In this document: positions 55,235 through 63,910 of the stretch, piece after piece
Position numbering within the stretch: the stretch's first letter is position 1
Layout: each line of letters starts with the position of its first letter
NCBI RefSeq assembly: GCF_038070005.1
Contig: NZ_JBBPCO010000004.1
Span: 124,001-188,000 of the forward strand
From: Thermithiobacillus plumbiphilus
Lineage (GTDB): Bacteria > Pseudomonadota > Gammaproteobacteria > Acidithiobacillales > Thermithiobacillaceae
DNA length: 64,000 nt
Direction: 5' to 3'
Translations under genes and position numbers: made by a program
The notes under the pieces: model-generated
What the model was told of the DNA's origin: nothing
The model's input: the letters and a program-made list of their open reading frames with translations, nothing else
The model's database searches: none

Positions 55235-55900
55235 ATGGATCGACTGGATGCAAGTGCGGCAAGTTCTCTCACGTTGTACGATTTCCCGCTCTCCGGAAAT
55301 TGCCACAAAATTCGCTTGATGCTCTCGCTTCTGGGATTACCCTATAAGACCGTAAGCGTTGATATGGCCCAAAGGGAACATAAACTCCCTGCTTTTCTTG
55401 CCCTTAACCCGCGCGGGCAGGTCCCGGTTCTGCAGGATGGAGAGGTGGTGGTATGGGATTCGATGGCCATTCTTGCCTACCTCGCAAGCAAGTATGCTCC
55501 AGAGTACCTACCTGCGGATCCAGTCGGTTTGGCACGCACGTTCCAATGGCTCGCGGTCTCCGAAAATGAGCTCCTCTACGGGCTTGCGCGGGCACGCGCC
55601 TATTTTCGGTTCCGGCGTTTTGATATTCCATTGGAAGAAGTGCAGGCCTTGGGGATAGCTGGATTGCGCGTTTTGGAAAGTGGCTTGGCGAAGAGTGTGT
55701 GGCTTGCGGCCGATCGACCCACTATAGCGGATATCGCGTGCTATCCCTATGTCAAACTGGCGGGTGAGGGCGGGATTTCCATCTCATCGTACCCAGCGAT
55801 CAAGGCTTGGCTCGCTCGACTCGAATCGCTCCCTAGCTTTGCAATAATGCCTGCCGGAGAGTTGATTGGTAACATGCCTATGGTCATTGCAAAAGGATGA
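55235..55900 (+). CDS. Glutathione S-transferase-like protein
   Basis: 221 aa. Thioredoxin-like N-domain (LTLYDFPLSGNCHKIRLMLSLL, then NPRGQVPVLQDGEVVVWDSMAIL with the cis-Pro and the glutathione-binding Ser) and an all-helical C-domain (PTIADIACYPYVKL). First gene of the accessory operon, with a good GGATAGGAG ribosome site. In pathways, GST-like enzymes can add or exchange thiols, or isomerise. Its stop overlaps the next start (ATGA). Confidence 0.88.
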   Translation: MDRLDASAASSLTLYDFPLSGNCHKIRLMLSLLGLPYKTVSVDMAQREHKLPAFLALNPRGQVPVLQDGEVVVWDSMAILAYLASKYAPEYLPADPVGLARTFQWLAVSENELLYGLARARAYFRFRRFDIPLEEVQALGIAGLRVLESGLAKSVWLAADRPTIADIACYPYVKLAGEGGISISSYPAIKAWLARLESLPSFAIMPAGELIGNMPMVIAKG

Positions 55901-56427
55901 ATCCATCCACAACAGCCACAGTCGCCGATATGCTCTTCCACAATGGGGTTCAGGCGGCGCAGAAACGCTTTGCTGACGTGGAGCGGGCACATCGGATTGC
56001 TGAAATGATGGGCGACGTTTCGACCTTGGACCCGGAGCAGCAGGCATTCCTGGAATCGTTGCCATTTTTCTTCCTGGCCACTGCGGACGGGAGAGGTAAT
56101 ATCCAGTGCAACTTCAAGGGCGGTGGTCCAGGGGTGATCGAGGTCGTGGATTCGAGAACTATCTGTTATCCGGAATACGGTGGGAACGACCTAATGTTGA
56201 GCCTTGGGAATATGCTGATACACCCATACATTGGCGTTCTGGCGCTGTCGTTTGATCCCCCGCGGCGCCTGAAGCTGTCCGGCCGAGCCGAAATCGTTAG
56301 TCCGGAAGAATATCGCGGCCGGCTGGCCGTCGAAGGGGTTCGCGTCTTCGTGCGGATACACCTTACACAAGTTATTCGCAATTGTTCCAGGCGAATCCCT
56401 CGACTGGAAACTGTAAAAAATAATTAA
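55897..56427 (+). CDS. Pyridoxamine-phosphate-oxidase-like flavoprotein
   Basis: 176 aa, split-barrel fold: LESLPFFFLATADGRGNIQCNFKGG and YPEYGGNDLMLSLGNMLIHPYIGVLAL resemble the PNPOx-like FMN or F420-binding group. A long helical N-terminus precedes it. Coupled to the GST-like gene. May be an FMN oxidoreductase or a flavin-binding stress protein. About 130 bases follow before the next gene, with a probable operator. Confidence 0.78.
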   Translation: MNPSTTATVADMLFHNGVQAAQKRFADVERAHRIAEMMGDVSTLDPEQQAFLESLPFFFLATADGRGNIQCNFKGGGPGVIEVVDSRTICYPEYGGNDLMLSLGNMLIHPYIGVLALSFDPPRRLKLSGRAEIVSPEEYRGRLAVEGVRVFVRIHLTQVIRNCSRRIPRLETVKNN

Positions 56428-56521
56428 CTTGTTGCGGCCTGTCTACAGGCATATCGTGTCATGAGGCTGTATGTATGGATACTGGGCTAAAAGTGAGGGC
56501 GGTCGTTGTTGTCCAAACAAT

Positions 56522-56537
56522 ATGTATGTACACACAA
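56522..56537. promoter_or_regulatory. Second, diverged operator-like site before the synthetase-like gene
   Basis: ATGTATGTACACACAA matches the palindrome at 55151-55166 at 12 of 16 positions and lies 20 bases before the ATG at 56558. Just upstream is TTGTT-GTCCA-AACAA. The shared site suggests that one regulator controls both promoters. Confidence 0.45.
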
Positions 56538-56557
56538 CCAATATAGGTGGTGACGTC

Positions 56558-57811
56558 ATGAAAGCAATAGAATGTGCGACAAAAGCAGGAGAGATGGTCT
56601 GGAAAGGGTGGGTGGAATCGGTCGAGGACCAACCAAACGGTAACAAAGTCGTACGAATTCGTGGAAACAATGCCGAAGCAATCCTCGAAGTTCCCCGAGA
56701 ACTCGCCGTAGAAGCCCAGCTGACCCCACAAAGTGTAGTGGAAACGATCTCAGTGCCGAGACCCGGCGGAATTCCCCTGATTTGTGACCTCAACGTGCTG
56801 AATCGGGCAGAGCCCCTTCCTGCTGACTTGATCGATCCTGATTTTACGGATACGCGCCATCGACACCTGCACATTCGGACACCGCAGCTGCGAGCGGCCG
56901 CCATGTTTCGGCACTTCTTGCAGAAATATGTGCGAGAGTTCTTGGATGGCCTTGGATTCTATCACGTACATACGCCGATCTTGACTGAAGCGTCATGCGT
57001 GTGCAGCGGTGATGTCTTTGCCTTTCCATATTACAACAAAAAGATTGCCAACCTGATACAGAGCCCTTGGATGTATGCGGATGCCCTTGTGGCAGGCGTG
57101 GAGCGTGTCTATGCACTTAACCCATCTTTTCGCCGCGAGAGGGAGGCCACCAACATCCATCTCGTGGAAATATGGCAGCTCCAGGTAGATCTCGCGTGGG
57201 CATCTAATGAAGACGTTATGATGCTGGAAGAGACGCTCTTGAAACACTTGGCCAGGGAGTTCCTCGAAAAACACCAAGATCTCTATTCCTTGGCTGGCCT
57301 AAGCTCGACCCACCTTGCCGATCTTCTCAAACCATACGAGCGCATTACCTACGATGAATCCCTCGATCGATTGAACGCGCTCGGTCACGAATTGCCCTAC
57401 GGTTCAGATTACTCCAAAGAACAATCCGATGCCCTCAGCGCCACATTCGCCGCACCCTACTTTATCACAAACTACCCGCAGGAGCTGAAGAATTTTTGGT
57501 TCCCAAGCTATGAAGCCAGCGGGAAACGCCTTACGCCATCCAATGACCTGTTTGCCCATACTGGTCATGGCGAGATCATCGGCGGCGGGGCCCGTGTCCA
57601 TAACGCTCAGGAATTGTCTGAAAACCTGGATTACTTCGGGCATGACCAGGAGGAATTTGACTGGTTCCTTGAAACCCGGCGATACGGCTGCCCCCCACAT
57701 GCCGGGTTTTCCACAGGCTTCGATCGCCTTGCCGCTCTCATCATGGGGGTCGATCATATTCTCAAAGCAACACTTTTCCCTCGTCTGCCAAATGGAACGA
57801 TCCGTCCTTAA
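56558..57811 (+). CDS. Class II tRNA-synthetase-like enzyme (AsnRS/AspRS type), probably biosynthetic
   Basis: 417 aa. A short OB-fold-like N-domain (WKGWVESVEDQPNGNKVVRIRG) and a class II catalytic core: motif 1 with HTPILTEAS, motif 2 FRRERE (191-196) and motif 3 GFSTGFDRL (383-391, Arg390). ATP activation of an amino acid looks possible. But the motif 2 strand reads TNIHLVEIWQLQVDL where AsnRS has an Arg-His pair and an acidic residue, so amino-acid or tRNA recognition is probably changed. Its place among oxygenases suggests amino-acid activation for a small molecule. Start at 56558 behind AGGTGG. Confidence 0.8.
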   Translation: MKAIECATKAGEMVWKGWVESVEDQPNGNKVVRIRGNNAEAILEVPRELAVEAQLTPQSVVETISVPRPGGIPLICDLNVLNRAEPLPADLIDPDFTDTRHRHLHIRTPQLRAAAMFRHFLQKYVREFLDGLGFYHVHTPILTEASCVCSGDVFAFPYYNKKIANLIQSPWMYADALVAGVERVYALNPSFRREREATNIHLVEIWQLQVDLAWASNEDVMMLEETLLKHLAREFLEKHQDLYSLAGLSSTHLADLLKPYERITYDESLDRLNALGHELPYGSDYSKEQSDALSATFAAPYFITNYPQELKNFWFPSYEASGKRLTPSNDLFAHTGHGEIIGGGARVHNAQELSENLDYFGHDQEEFDWFLETRRYGCPPHAGFSTGFDRLAALIMGVDHILKATLFPRLPNGTIRP

Positions 57812-57852
57812 TCAGTCTCACTCCACTTCCACCACCGAAAAGGAATTGACAA

Positions 57853-58857
57853 ATGAAAATCGCAGTCCCTATGCCTAAATACGGCATCTTTAAACCAGCC
57901 GCAACCCTGGCCGAAGCACAGGACACCATTCAAGCTCATCTGTCGGGCGTGGATGCCCTCGCGTATGCAGCCTTCATTGAGGGCAATTCGCGCGCCTGGG
58001 TCGACGCGCAAAACCTCCTCTATCACTGGAATCTCGACGAGCTGGAACGGAAATCCCCCGTAACTGACTACTCGCGCCTGATCCGACAGGTATTGCGCAA
58101 CCGCCTGCTGGAGGTGGAGGAACGGGTACGCAAGGAACGCTACACCCTCGCGTGCTGGAACAAGTTCACACCGGATATAGCAATCGAGGAACTGAAGGCG
58201 GCCGCCCTTAACCATAGGATTCATAGCCATCCGTTGCTTGACCACATGTCCGCCGAGGGGCTCCCGCCGGAAGCTGTGCAGCTCTTTCTCGACAACTACT
58301 ATGTAAACAACCGCGTTTTCCACCTTCACATCGCTGCCCAAAGCTTGTCCGCCCCATTTTCCATGCGGGCTGAGATGTATAAAAACCTGTACGACGAGCT
58401 TGGGAGCGGCGAGCCATCTGAGGCCCATCCGCTGTTGTTTCTGCGCAATTATCGCACCTTGCACTTACCGGACACCATTATCCCGCTGACTGGCAGCGTT
58501 TTCCTTCTCAATACGAAAATCTACCATACGTTCCTCTCCGGAAATGTGTTGCAGGGCGTTGGTGGCCTGGGCTTTTTGGAACTGGCGATGCCGGCCCAAA
58601 TGGAAAAGATCTTCGCTGGCCTCAAAAAATCGAACCTCCCCGTCAAGGACTTGGTCTTCTGGGAAGTACACATCACGCTTGACAAGGAGCATGGCGAGTC
58701 TTGGTTCGAGGAGGTGCGGGATTTAGTGCGGTCGCGCGAAGATGCCAAGGCCTTGTTCGAGGGTGGAATGAGTCTGCTCGATGCACGGGCACGTTTTTAT
58801 GATGACGTCTGGGGAGCGGTGCAAGAGATGATCGAACCCCAACAGATGTCTGCCTGA
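57853..58857 (+). CDS. Heme-oxygenase-like diiron oxidase (HDO/TenA-PqqC type)
   Basis: 334 aa. Helical protein with metal-binding patterns of the HDO group: EL.SGEPSEAHPLLF in mid-sequence and a clear H-x3-D-x2-H (EVHITLDKEH; His273, Asp277, His280) in a late helix, with NNRVFHLHIAA and GFLELAMP between. HDO enzymes use Fe2 and O2 to N-oxygenate or cleave carbon bonds (SznF, UndA and the fluopsin enzymes are known cases). The rubredoxin and ferredoxin at the operon end could feed it electrons. First ~95 residues have no known domain. AAAGGA precedes the ATG. Confidence 0.78.
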   Translation: MKIAVPMPKYGIFKPAATLAEAQDTIQAHLSGVDALAYAAFIEGNSRAWVDAQNLLYHWNLDELERKSPVTDYSRLIRQVLRNRLLEVEERVRKERYTLACWNKFTPDIAIEELKAAALNHRIHSHPLLDHMSAEGLPPEAVQLFLDNYYVNNRVFHLHIAAQSLSAPFSMRAEMYKNLYDELGSGEPSEAHPLLFLRNYRTLHLPDTIIPLTGSVFLLNTKIYHTFLSGNVLQGVGGLGFLELAMPAQMEKIFAGLKKSNLPVKDLVFWEVHITLDKEHGESWFEEVRDLVRSREDAKALFEGGMSLLDARARFYDDVWGAVQEMIEPQQMSA

Positions 58858-58873
58858 TTCAGGAGCCGCTGTC

Positions 58874-59557
58874 ATGGAACCGGAAAGCACTGTGTTGAGC
58901 CATCCCCGAGCCGTCATTTGCGATGTTGGCCATACCATTGTGATGGAAAGCGTGCTCAACCGTGTACTAACCGGTTTGGGGAAACCCGGGGCGGCACGTG
59001 TGCTATATGACCGTGCCGTCCTGGACCCGGCCGACGAAGCCGGGATGGAGCAATGGGTTGAGGAGGTTGTTCGAGAAAAAATCGATGCGATGCATGGGTG
59101 CGAGAGCGGCTGGATTTGCCAAGTTGCCTCCCAGATGCCTCTGACACCCGGCTTTGACCATCTGGTTAAACTTGCAAAGACAAAGAACGTGCCAGTGATG
59201 TTGGTGGGAGCGGTGCCGCGATTTGTAACGGAAGCGCTGGTTCGACGCCTAAGCGGGGCCATTACGAATATCGTCGGGACCGAGGTCGCTATAAAGGATG
59301 GACGGGTCGATGGGACGGAATGGGTATGTACGCCCAGCAAGAAAGTGGAATTGGTCACGCAGTGGCTAAGGGCAAGGGGGATACCTCCAAGCGACGCGAT
59401 AATCATTGGAGACAGCATCGGAGACATACCGATCATGCATCTTGTACCGAAGGCCAACCGCATCGCTTTCAACTCAGACGATCCTGCGGTACTACAGATT
59501 GCGAGCAGGTCACACCAAAACGCTATGTACGAACTTTCACGGGAGCTGTTCGAATGA
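58874..59557 (+). CDS. HAD-superfamily protein with altered first motif
   Basis: 227 aa. Nucleophile motif is CDVGHT (Asp17), with Gly19 where phosphatases have the second Asp; motif III/IV is IIIGDSIGDIPIM, as in the phosphoserine-phosphatase branch. Loss of the acid-base Asp suggests slow or no phosphatase activity, or a non-phosphatase reaction such as C-P or C-halide cleavage. It overlaps the next gene by ATGA and lies 16 bases after the diiron enzyme. Confidence 0.78.
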   Translation: MEPESTVLSHPRAVICDVGHTIVMESVLNRVLTGLGKPGAARVLYDRAVLDPADEAGMEQWVEEVVREKIDAMHGCESGWICQVASQMPLTPGFDHLVKLAKTKNVPVMLVGAVPRFVTEALVRRLSGAITNIVGTEVAIKDGRVDGTEWVCTPSKKVELVTQWLRARGIPPSDAIIIGDSIGDIPIMHLVPKANRIAFNSDDPAVLQIASRSHQNAMYELSRELFE

Positions 59558-61221
59558 AATCAGAAATCGCCTCCGTAGCGAAAATGGACGAATCGTGCCT
59601 CGGCCAATGGGAATTCGTGGAGCTGTGCGCCGGACAGCGCCTTGAACCGGACAAGGGGAATGTAAGATTGATTGTGTGTCAGAAGGGTATTGCAGTGGCG
59701 TGCAGCGGACCTCATGAGCACCCGATTGAACGGGCAAAATTACTCTTTCTGCCGGGGGACCAAGCCCATGAGTTAATGGCCTTGTCAGACTGTTCGTTGT
59801 GGGTCACCCGGTTGCAATGGGAGCGGGATCCGCGTCTAGAGAAAATTTACACATGTAATCTTGAAACCTTGGCAGCGGCGTCCAGCATGGCTGCTTATCC
59901 GATAGAAGTGACATCGTTCGGAGATTACGTGCTTGGAGTCCACCCCCGCCATGCGCCGGTCGCGCATCCTTGGACGCCCTGGATGTCGCTTGACCCGGTC
60001 CTTTCCGCAGGCCAGAAAGAAACCGACGGTTATATGCTGTCCGTCCGCACTCAGAAAGAAGCTGGAGTCGAGGAGAGTTCGGTCCCTGTCGATGTTGCAG
60101 TCATCGGGGCCGGCCCTGCAGGACTGAGCGTCGCTGCCCATGCCACTCAAGCAGGGTTCTCAGTGGCTGTTTACGGGCAGCCAATGTCGTTCTGGAAACG
60201 TTCCATCGTTCCCTTGCCCCTGCGTTCACAGCCCGGGGGGACGAGTATCGATACTCCGCGCCAAGGCTACCGCTACTCGGACTTTGCTGAAAGCAACAGG
60301 ATGTCTCAGCTTTCTTACGTCCCATTCCACGCCTTTCTGGCCTATACCCAGAATTTTATCGAAGGGCATGGGTTACAGTTCCGGCGCTCCGTGGTTACCG
60401 CCCTCCGGCGCGAAGGAGAGTATTGGTCCATTCAGACCGAACGAGGTGCCCAGCTCGCGAAAAACGTTGTGGTCGCTGTCGGTTTGAAAGGCATGGAGCG
60501 AATTCCCCCACGTATCGCAGGATGGGGAGGGCGGTATATGTTGGCTTCCGAGCTGCAGAGTTTGGAGATATTTCGGAATAAGAATGTGGCCGTTCTCGGA
60601 AGTGCCCAGAGCGCAGTGGAAATTGCAATGGAAATCTCCAACATCTCGGGGGCACAGGTCACTCTGCTTGCGCGCGGGCCGGGCGTCATCTTTCGGTCGA
60701 TTCATTCTCCCGGAAACCTGTTCTTTAAGATCCTGTTCAAGAAGATCGACAAGGTATTCGGGTTCCTTCCAATTCCGGTCCAGGACCTTCTCCTCAAATT
60801 CCTTATGAAGGGCACCGCCGAACCGCCTATCGAAGATAGATTGAGGGCCTCCAGCGTTCGCGTATTACCCAGGGTCGAGATCACGGATTTGGTGGGGGTT
60901 CCCGGCAAACCGGTAACTCTTGTGCTGTCCAATGGCCCGGATCTTACCGTAGACCATCTAGTCCTTTGCACCGGATACCGATTTGATGTCCGGCGCGTTC
61001 CCTTCCTTCGTCACCTCGTCGAGATGGGTGAACTACGGGAAGTGGGTGGCTTGCCGATTTTATCCCCGCTTGCAGAATCCAGTGCAAGGGGACTGTTCTT
61101 CGCAGGCATGTCCGCATTACGCCTGATCGGACCTCAATGCCAATTTGTCTTCGGTACCCAGAAGGTGACGCCTCGGATCTTGCGCGCAATCGTTGATCGG
61201 CTCCGGCAGCGCCATGCCTAG
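59554..61221 (+). CDS. Flavin-dependent monooxygenase with N-terminal cupin-like domain
   Basis: 555 aa. Residues ~1-110 (ELCAGQRLEPDKGNVRLIVC, LLFLPGDQAHEL) look like a beta-barrel, cupin-like domain without the metal-binding His set. From ~180: FAD motif VAVIGAGPAGLSVAAH (near residue 185), NADPH motif VAVLGSAQSAVEIAMEI, and VLCTGYRFD, the pattern of class B flavin monooxygenases and N-hydroxylases. Likely oxygenates N or S of the pathway substrate. Start 59554 from the ATGA overlap; earlier frame overlaps the HAD gene. Confidence 0.82.
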   Translation: MKSEIASVAKMDESCLGQWEFVELCAGQRLEPDKGNVRLIVCQKGIAVACSGPHEHPIERAKLLFLPGDQAHELMALSDCSLWVTRLQWERDPRLEKIYTCNLETLAAASSMAAYPIEVTSFGDYVLGVHPRHAPVAHPWTPWMSLDPVLSAGQKETDGYMLSVRTQKEAGVEESSVPVDVAVIGAGPAGLSVAAHATQAGFSVAVYGQPMSFWKRSIVPLPLRSQPGGTSIDTPRQGYRYSDFAESNRMSQLSYVPFHAFLAYTQNFIEGHGLQFRRSVVTALRREGEYWSIQTERGAQLAKNVVVAVGLKGMERIPPRIAGWGGRYMLASELQSLEIFRNKNVAVLGSAQSAVEIAMEISNISGAQVTLLARGPGVIFRSIHSPGNLFFKILFKKIDKVFGFLPIPVQDLLLKFLMKGTAEPPIEDRLRASSVRVLPRVEITDLVGVPGKPVTLVLSNGPDLTVDHLVLCTGYRFDVRRVPFLRHLVEMGELREVGGLPILSPLAESSARGLFFAGMSALRLIGPQCQFVFGTQKVTPRILRAIVDRLRQRHA

Positions 61222-62521
61222 TCATTCCGTATTCCTAATATGGGGTTTCTGCGCTGCCGCGATCGTCGGAGATATCGCTCAGTGGCCAGCCCTGCAGCAA
61301 ACCGCCACCGTACTTTTGGTGCTGGCCCTCATGCTTGATGCACGTCTCTGGATTACACGCGGAAGCGGAAAGCTGTCACTCGCGGTTGGTGTGGGAGCCC
61401 TCGTGCTTGGTTGGCTCGCTGGCGATCCACTACAAGCACTGATGGGCTTAACACATTATACCCCTGTTATCGCGCTTCTGTTGTGCGTCTCTCTCATTCG
61501 CCTGCCGATGACGGCGAGCGGGGTTGATGCATCCATAAAGGGTGTCTTGGCCAAGGTGCGCAAATCGGCGAGATCCGGAACGGTCACTGCGGCGTCCGTC
61601 TTGCTTGCCCCCATGCTTAATCTGGGAACCCTAGCCTTCATGTCTTCCTTTTTGAAGGACAATTCCAGGCCGGATACAACGGCCCCCGTAGCAGTGACGC
61701 GAGGGATCGTGATGTCCATGCTTTGGGCCCCCAGCTTTGCACCGATCGCTATGGTAATGGCCGCATTCCCGAATGTCACATGGATTTCCACTCTTCCGAT
61801 TGCAATAACCTTGCTGGCGGCATCGGTGATATTGGGTGCGCGTGTGCGGGGTGACATTGATACTGGGCTTTTGCCCAGTGAAATACATTGGCACCGCCTC
61901 TGGATGGCAGCGAGTTTGATCGCCGTGATGTTGGCAACCAGCATTTTGCTCCGGGTATTGGTGGATGCTCCGCTGACCGATGCCGTATCTGCATCCGGGG
62001 TCGTGGTGTTCTTTGTTTGGCTAGCTGTCGCGCCATCCAAACGGAGCGAATGGGTTACCCTGCTTTCGGCACACACCGCATACATGTGGCAGGCCGTGAT
62101 TGCCGAGTCTGCGTTGTTTGCCGCTTCTGGTATCTTGGCGGAAGTACTCCGGCAGCCACACTGGGCGTCAATGCTCCAATACTGGTTGTCTTTTGCCAAC
62201 CAACCGACCTGGGGAGCCATGACCACGCTGGTTCTTGGCATACCAGCCTTGGCTACAATCGGGCTTCACCCGATCGTGCCTTTCAGCATCCTTGTGCACA
62301 CCGTCACCCCGCAAGGTCTGGGCGTCACTCCGCCGGTGCTTTACATGACCTGGGTAATCATCTGGGTTCTGTCGCTTCTAGTGTCGCCTGTATCCGCACT
62401 GAATTTGACAGCTTCTGCCGCATTTGGCGTGTCAAGTTGGCGCCTTGGATTCCAGACAAACTGGTGTTACGGCCTCGCATTGGGAGTTGCCGCTGTGTTC
62501 ATTTTGCATCTATGGAGCTGA
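61214..62521 (+). CDS. Polytopic membrane protein, probable transporter
   Basis: 435 aa, about 11-12 hydrophobic segments and no soluble domain. Segments such as GTVTAASVLLAPMLNLGTLAF and GIPALATIGLHPIVPFSILVHTV recall the re-entrant Gly/Asn/Pro loops of the ion-transporter (IT) superfamily, but I cannot assign a family. The start at 61214 overlaps the monooxygenase stop. In this operon the obvious guess is export of the product or uptake of its precursor. Confidence 0.7.
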   Translation: MPSHSVFLIWGFCAAAIVGDIAQWPALQQTATVLLVLALMLDARLWITRGSGKLSLAVGVGALVLGWLAGDPLQALMGLTHYTPVIALLLCVSLIRLPMTASGVDASIKGVLAKVRKSARSGTVTAASVLLAPMLNLGTLAFMSSFLKDNSRPDTTAPVAVTRGIVMSMLWAPSFAPIAMVMAAFPNVTWISTLPIAITLLAASVILGARVRGDIDTGLLPSEIHWHRLWMAASLIAVMLATSILLRVLVDAPLTDAVSASGVVVFFVWLAVAPSKRSEWVTLLSAHTAYMWQAVIAESALFAASGILAEVLRQPHWASMLQYWLSFANQPTWGAMTTLVLGIPALATIGLHPIVPFSILVHTVTPQGLGVTPPVLYMTWVIIWVLSLLVSPVSALNLTASAAFGVSSWRLGFQTNWCYGLALGVAAVFILHLWS

Positions 62522-62523
62522 CC

Positions 62524-62883
62524 ATGCCCGACACACCTGTTTCTCGCACTTTCGGTTTTATTCTGGGGACCAGCCCCGGTACAAATAACGCGATCACGGT
62601 AGAGCGACTCGCTCGCGCAGCCCTTGATTCCGGCCATCGCGTAATGATCTTCCTGCTCGATGACGGGATTTACAATGCACTCCACTGCATGAGCAACAAG
62701 AGCACCATCAAGGGATTCCAGCAGCTGATTCCCCGAGGCGCTGAAATCGCCGTCTGCTCCAATATGGCGAAGGCCCGCGGCCTGGTTGAGTCCAATGCTT
62801 CAGCGGGGGTGATCTATGCGTCCTTGGTGTATTTCTCTGAAATGACATCTACTTGTGATTATTTGCTGGCGTTCACGTTATGA
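62524..62883 (+). CDS. DsrE/TusD-like sulfur-relay protein
   Basis: 119 aa. DsrE fold: FGFILGTSPGTNNAITVERLAR, VMIFLLDDGIYNAL, and a Cys in EIAVCSNMAKARGL at the position of the persulfide-carrying Cys of TusD/DsrE. First of three adjacent DsrE-, DsrF- and DsrH-like genes, suggesting a heterohexamer as in TusBCD or DsrEFH. Overlaps the next gene by ATGA. Confidence 0.8.
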   Translation: MPDTPVSRTFGFILGTSPGTNNAITVERLARAALDSGHRVMIFLLDDGIYNALHCMSNKSTIKGFQQLIPRGAEIAVCSNMAKARGLVESNASAGVIYASLVYFSEMTSTCDYLLAFTL

Positions 62884-63257
62884 ATAAAAGTGGAGCATCT
62901 TGCGGATTTCGCAAAAATATCCTTTTTATCCTGCAGTCGTCGGCATTCAATGGTGATCGCAATTACCAAGTAGCGCGGATGGCACTTTCAATCGCGATGG
63001 ACGCTTCTCCTAATGTGCTCCTCTCAGGGAAAGCGCTGGCCCTAGCCGCCCTGGGCCGCAAGGCTGAGAAGCCGCTGGCGGACTTCTACGAACAGGAACG
63101 GCATCTCCATGATCTGGGGATTCCTTGTTATGTGGTGCGTGAGGAGCTCTCGACTTTAGGCCTGACAGAGGAGGGCGTACGGCCAGGAATCACGACGATT
63201 TCGGTTGCTGAATGCAACGCATTGCTGAAGCGGATGAACTTTATAGTTACTGCCTAG
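62880..63257 (+). CDS. DsrF/TusC-like sulfur-relay protein
   Basis: 125 aa. NILFILQSSAFNGDRNYQVARMALSIA with a VLLSGKAL strand and LHDLGIPCYVVREEL; a Cys sits at the usual TusC position. Its partner genes flank it closely. The persulfide carrier in such complexes is normally the DsrE-type subunit. Confidence 0.72.
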   Translation: MNKSGASCGFRKNILFILQSSAFNGDRNYQVARMALSIAMDASPNVLLSGKALALAALGRKAEKPLADFYEQERHLHDLGIPCYVVREELSTLGLTEEGVRPGITTISVAECNALLKRMNFIVTA

Positions 63258-63266
63258 GGGGAAACC

Positions 63267-63530
63267 ATGAACACTCTAATGATCTGCACCACATTGCCTT
63301 CCGCACGCACAGTGCTCGACGATTTGCCTGAGGGTGACCGGACTCACGCAGTGATACTGGTGCACGAGGCTGTTATCGCCACTCCAGAGGATCTCGGCAT
63401 GCCGCGAACCGGTGTGTTTGCATCCGCGGAGGACATGAAGGCTCTCGGATGTGACAGTCACTGGGCGAGCGTGGACGCAATGGCGTTCGTGCAGATGATT
63501 GCCAACGCGCAACAGGTGTACGTCCGATGA
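63267..63530 (+). CDS. DsrH/TusB-like sulfur-relay protein
   Basis: 87 aa. Size and pattern (LMICTTLPSARTVLDD, HAVILVHEAVIAT, VFASAEDMKALGC, DAMAFVQMIANAQQVYV) fit the small third subunit of DsrEFH/TusBCD. Assignment rests partly on order. Overlaps the ferredoxin gene by ATGA. Confidence 0.68.
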   Translation: MNTLMICTTLPSARTVLDDLPEGDRTHAVILVHEAVIATPEDLGMPRTGVFASAEDMKALGCDSHWASVDAMAFVQMIANAQQVYVR

Positions 63531-63910
63531 GCACGCAGCCGACGACTGAGGCCAACGACATCGACCTCACAACAACCTTGCATAAACCTTACTACCACGT
63601 CCACTTTTTTGTCTGTGTGAATCGCCGCAATAACTCCCGAAGCTGTGCTGGGGGCGGATCGGAGCATCTGCAGGAATATGCTAAGAAGCGCGCTAAGGAG
63701 CTCGAGCGGCCGGAACTTGGCCGCGTGAGAATAAACAAGTCCGGCTGTCTCGGCCGATGTGAACACGGCCCGATCGCGGTCGTGTATCCGGATGGGGTCT
63801 GGTATCGCTACCGATCCAAGGAAGACCTCAACGAGATCTTGTTGGAACATATTGTGCACGGGCGAACCGTACATAGACTCGTCGTGCGTGACACGGAGGA
63901 TATGGAATGA
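63527..63910 (+). CDS. Thioredoxin-like 2Fe-2S ferredoxin
   Basis: 127 aa. FFVCVNRRNNSRSC and KSGCLGRCEHGPIAVVYPDGVWY give the four-Cys pattern of the thioredoxin-like (Shethna/NuoE-like) 2Fe-2S ferredoxins. Probably delivers electrons to the diiron enzyme or flavoenzyme. Overlaps the rubredoxin start by ATGA. Confidence 0.85.
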   Translation: MSTQPTTEANDIDLTTTLHKPYYHVHFFVCVNRRNNSRSCAGGGSEHLQEYAKKRAKELERPELGRVRINKSGCLGRCEHGPIAVVYPDGVWYRYRSKEDLNEILLEHIVHGRTVHRLVVRDTEDME

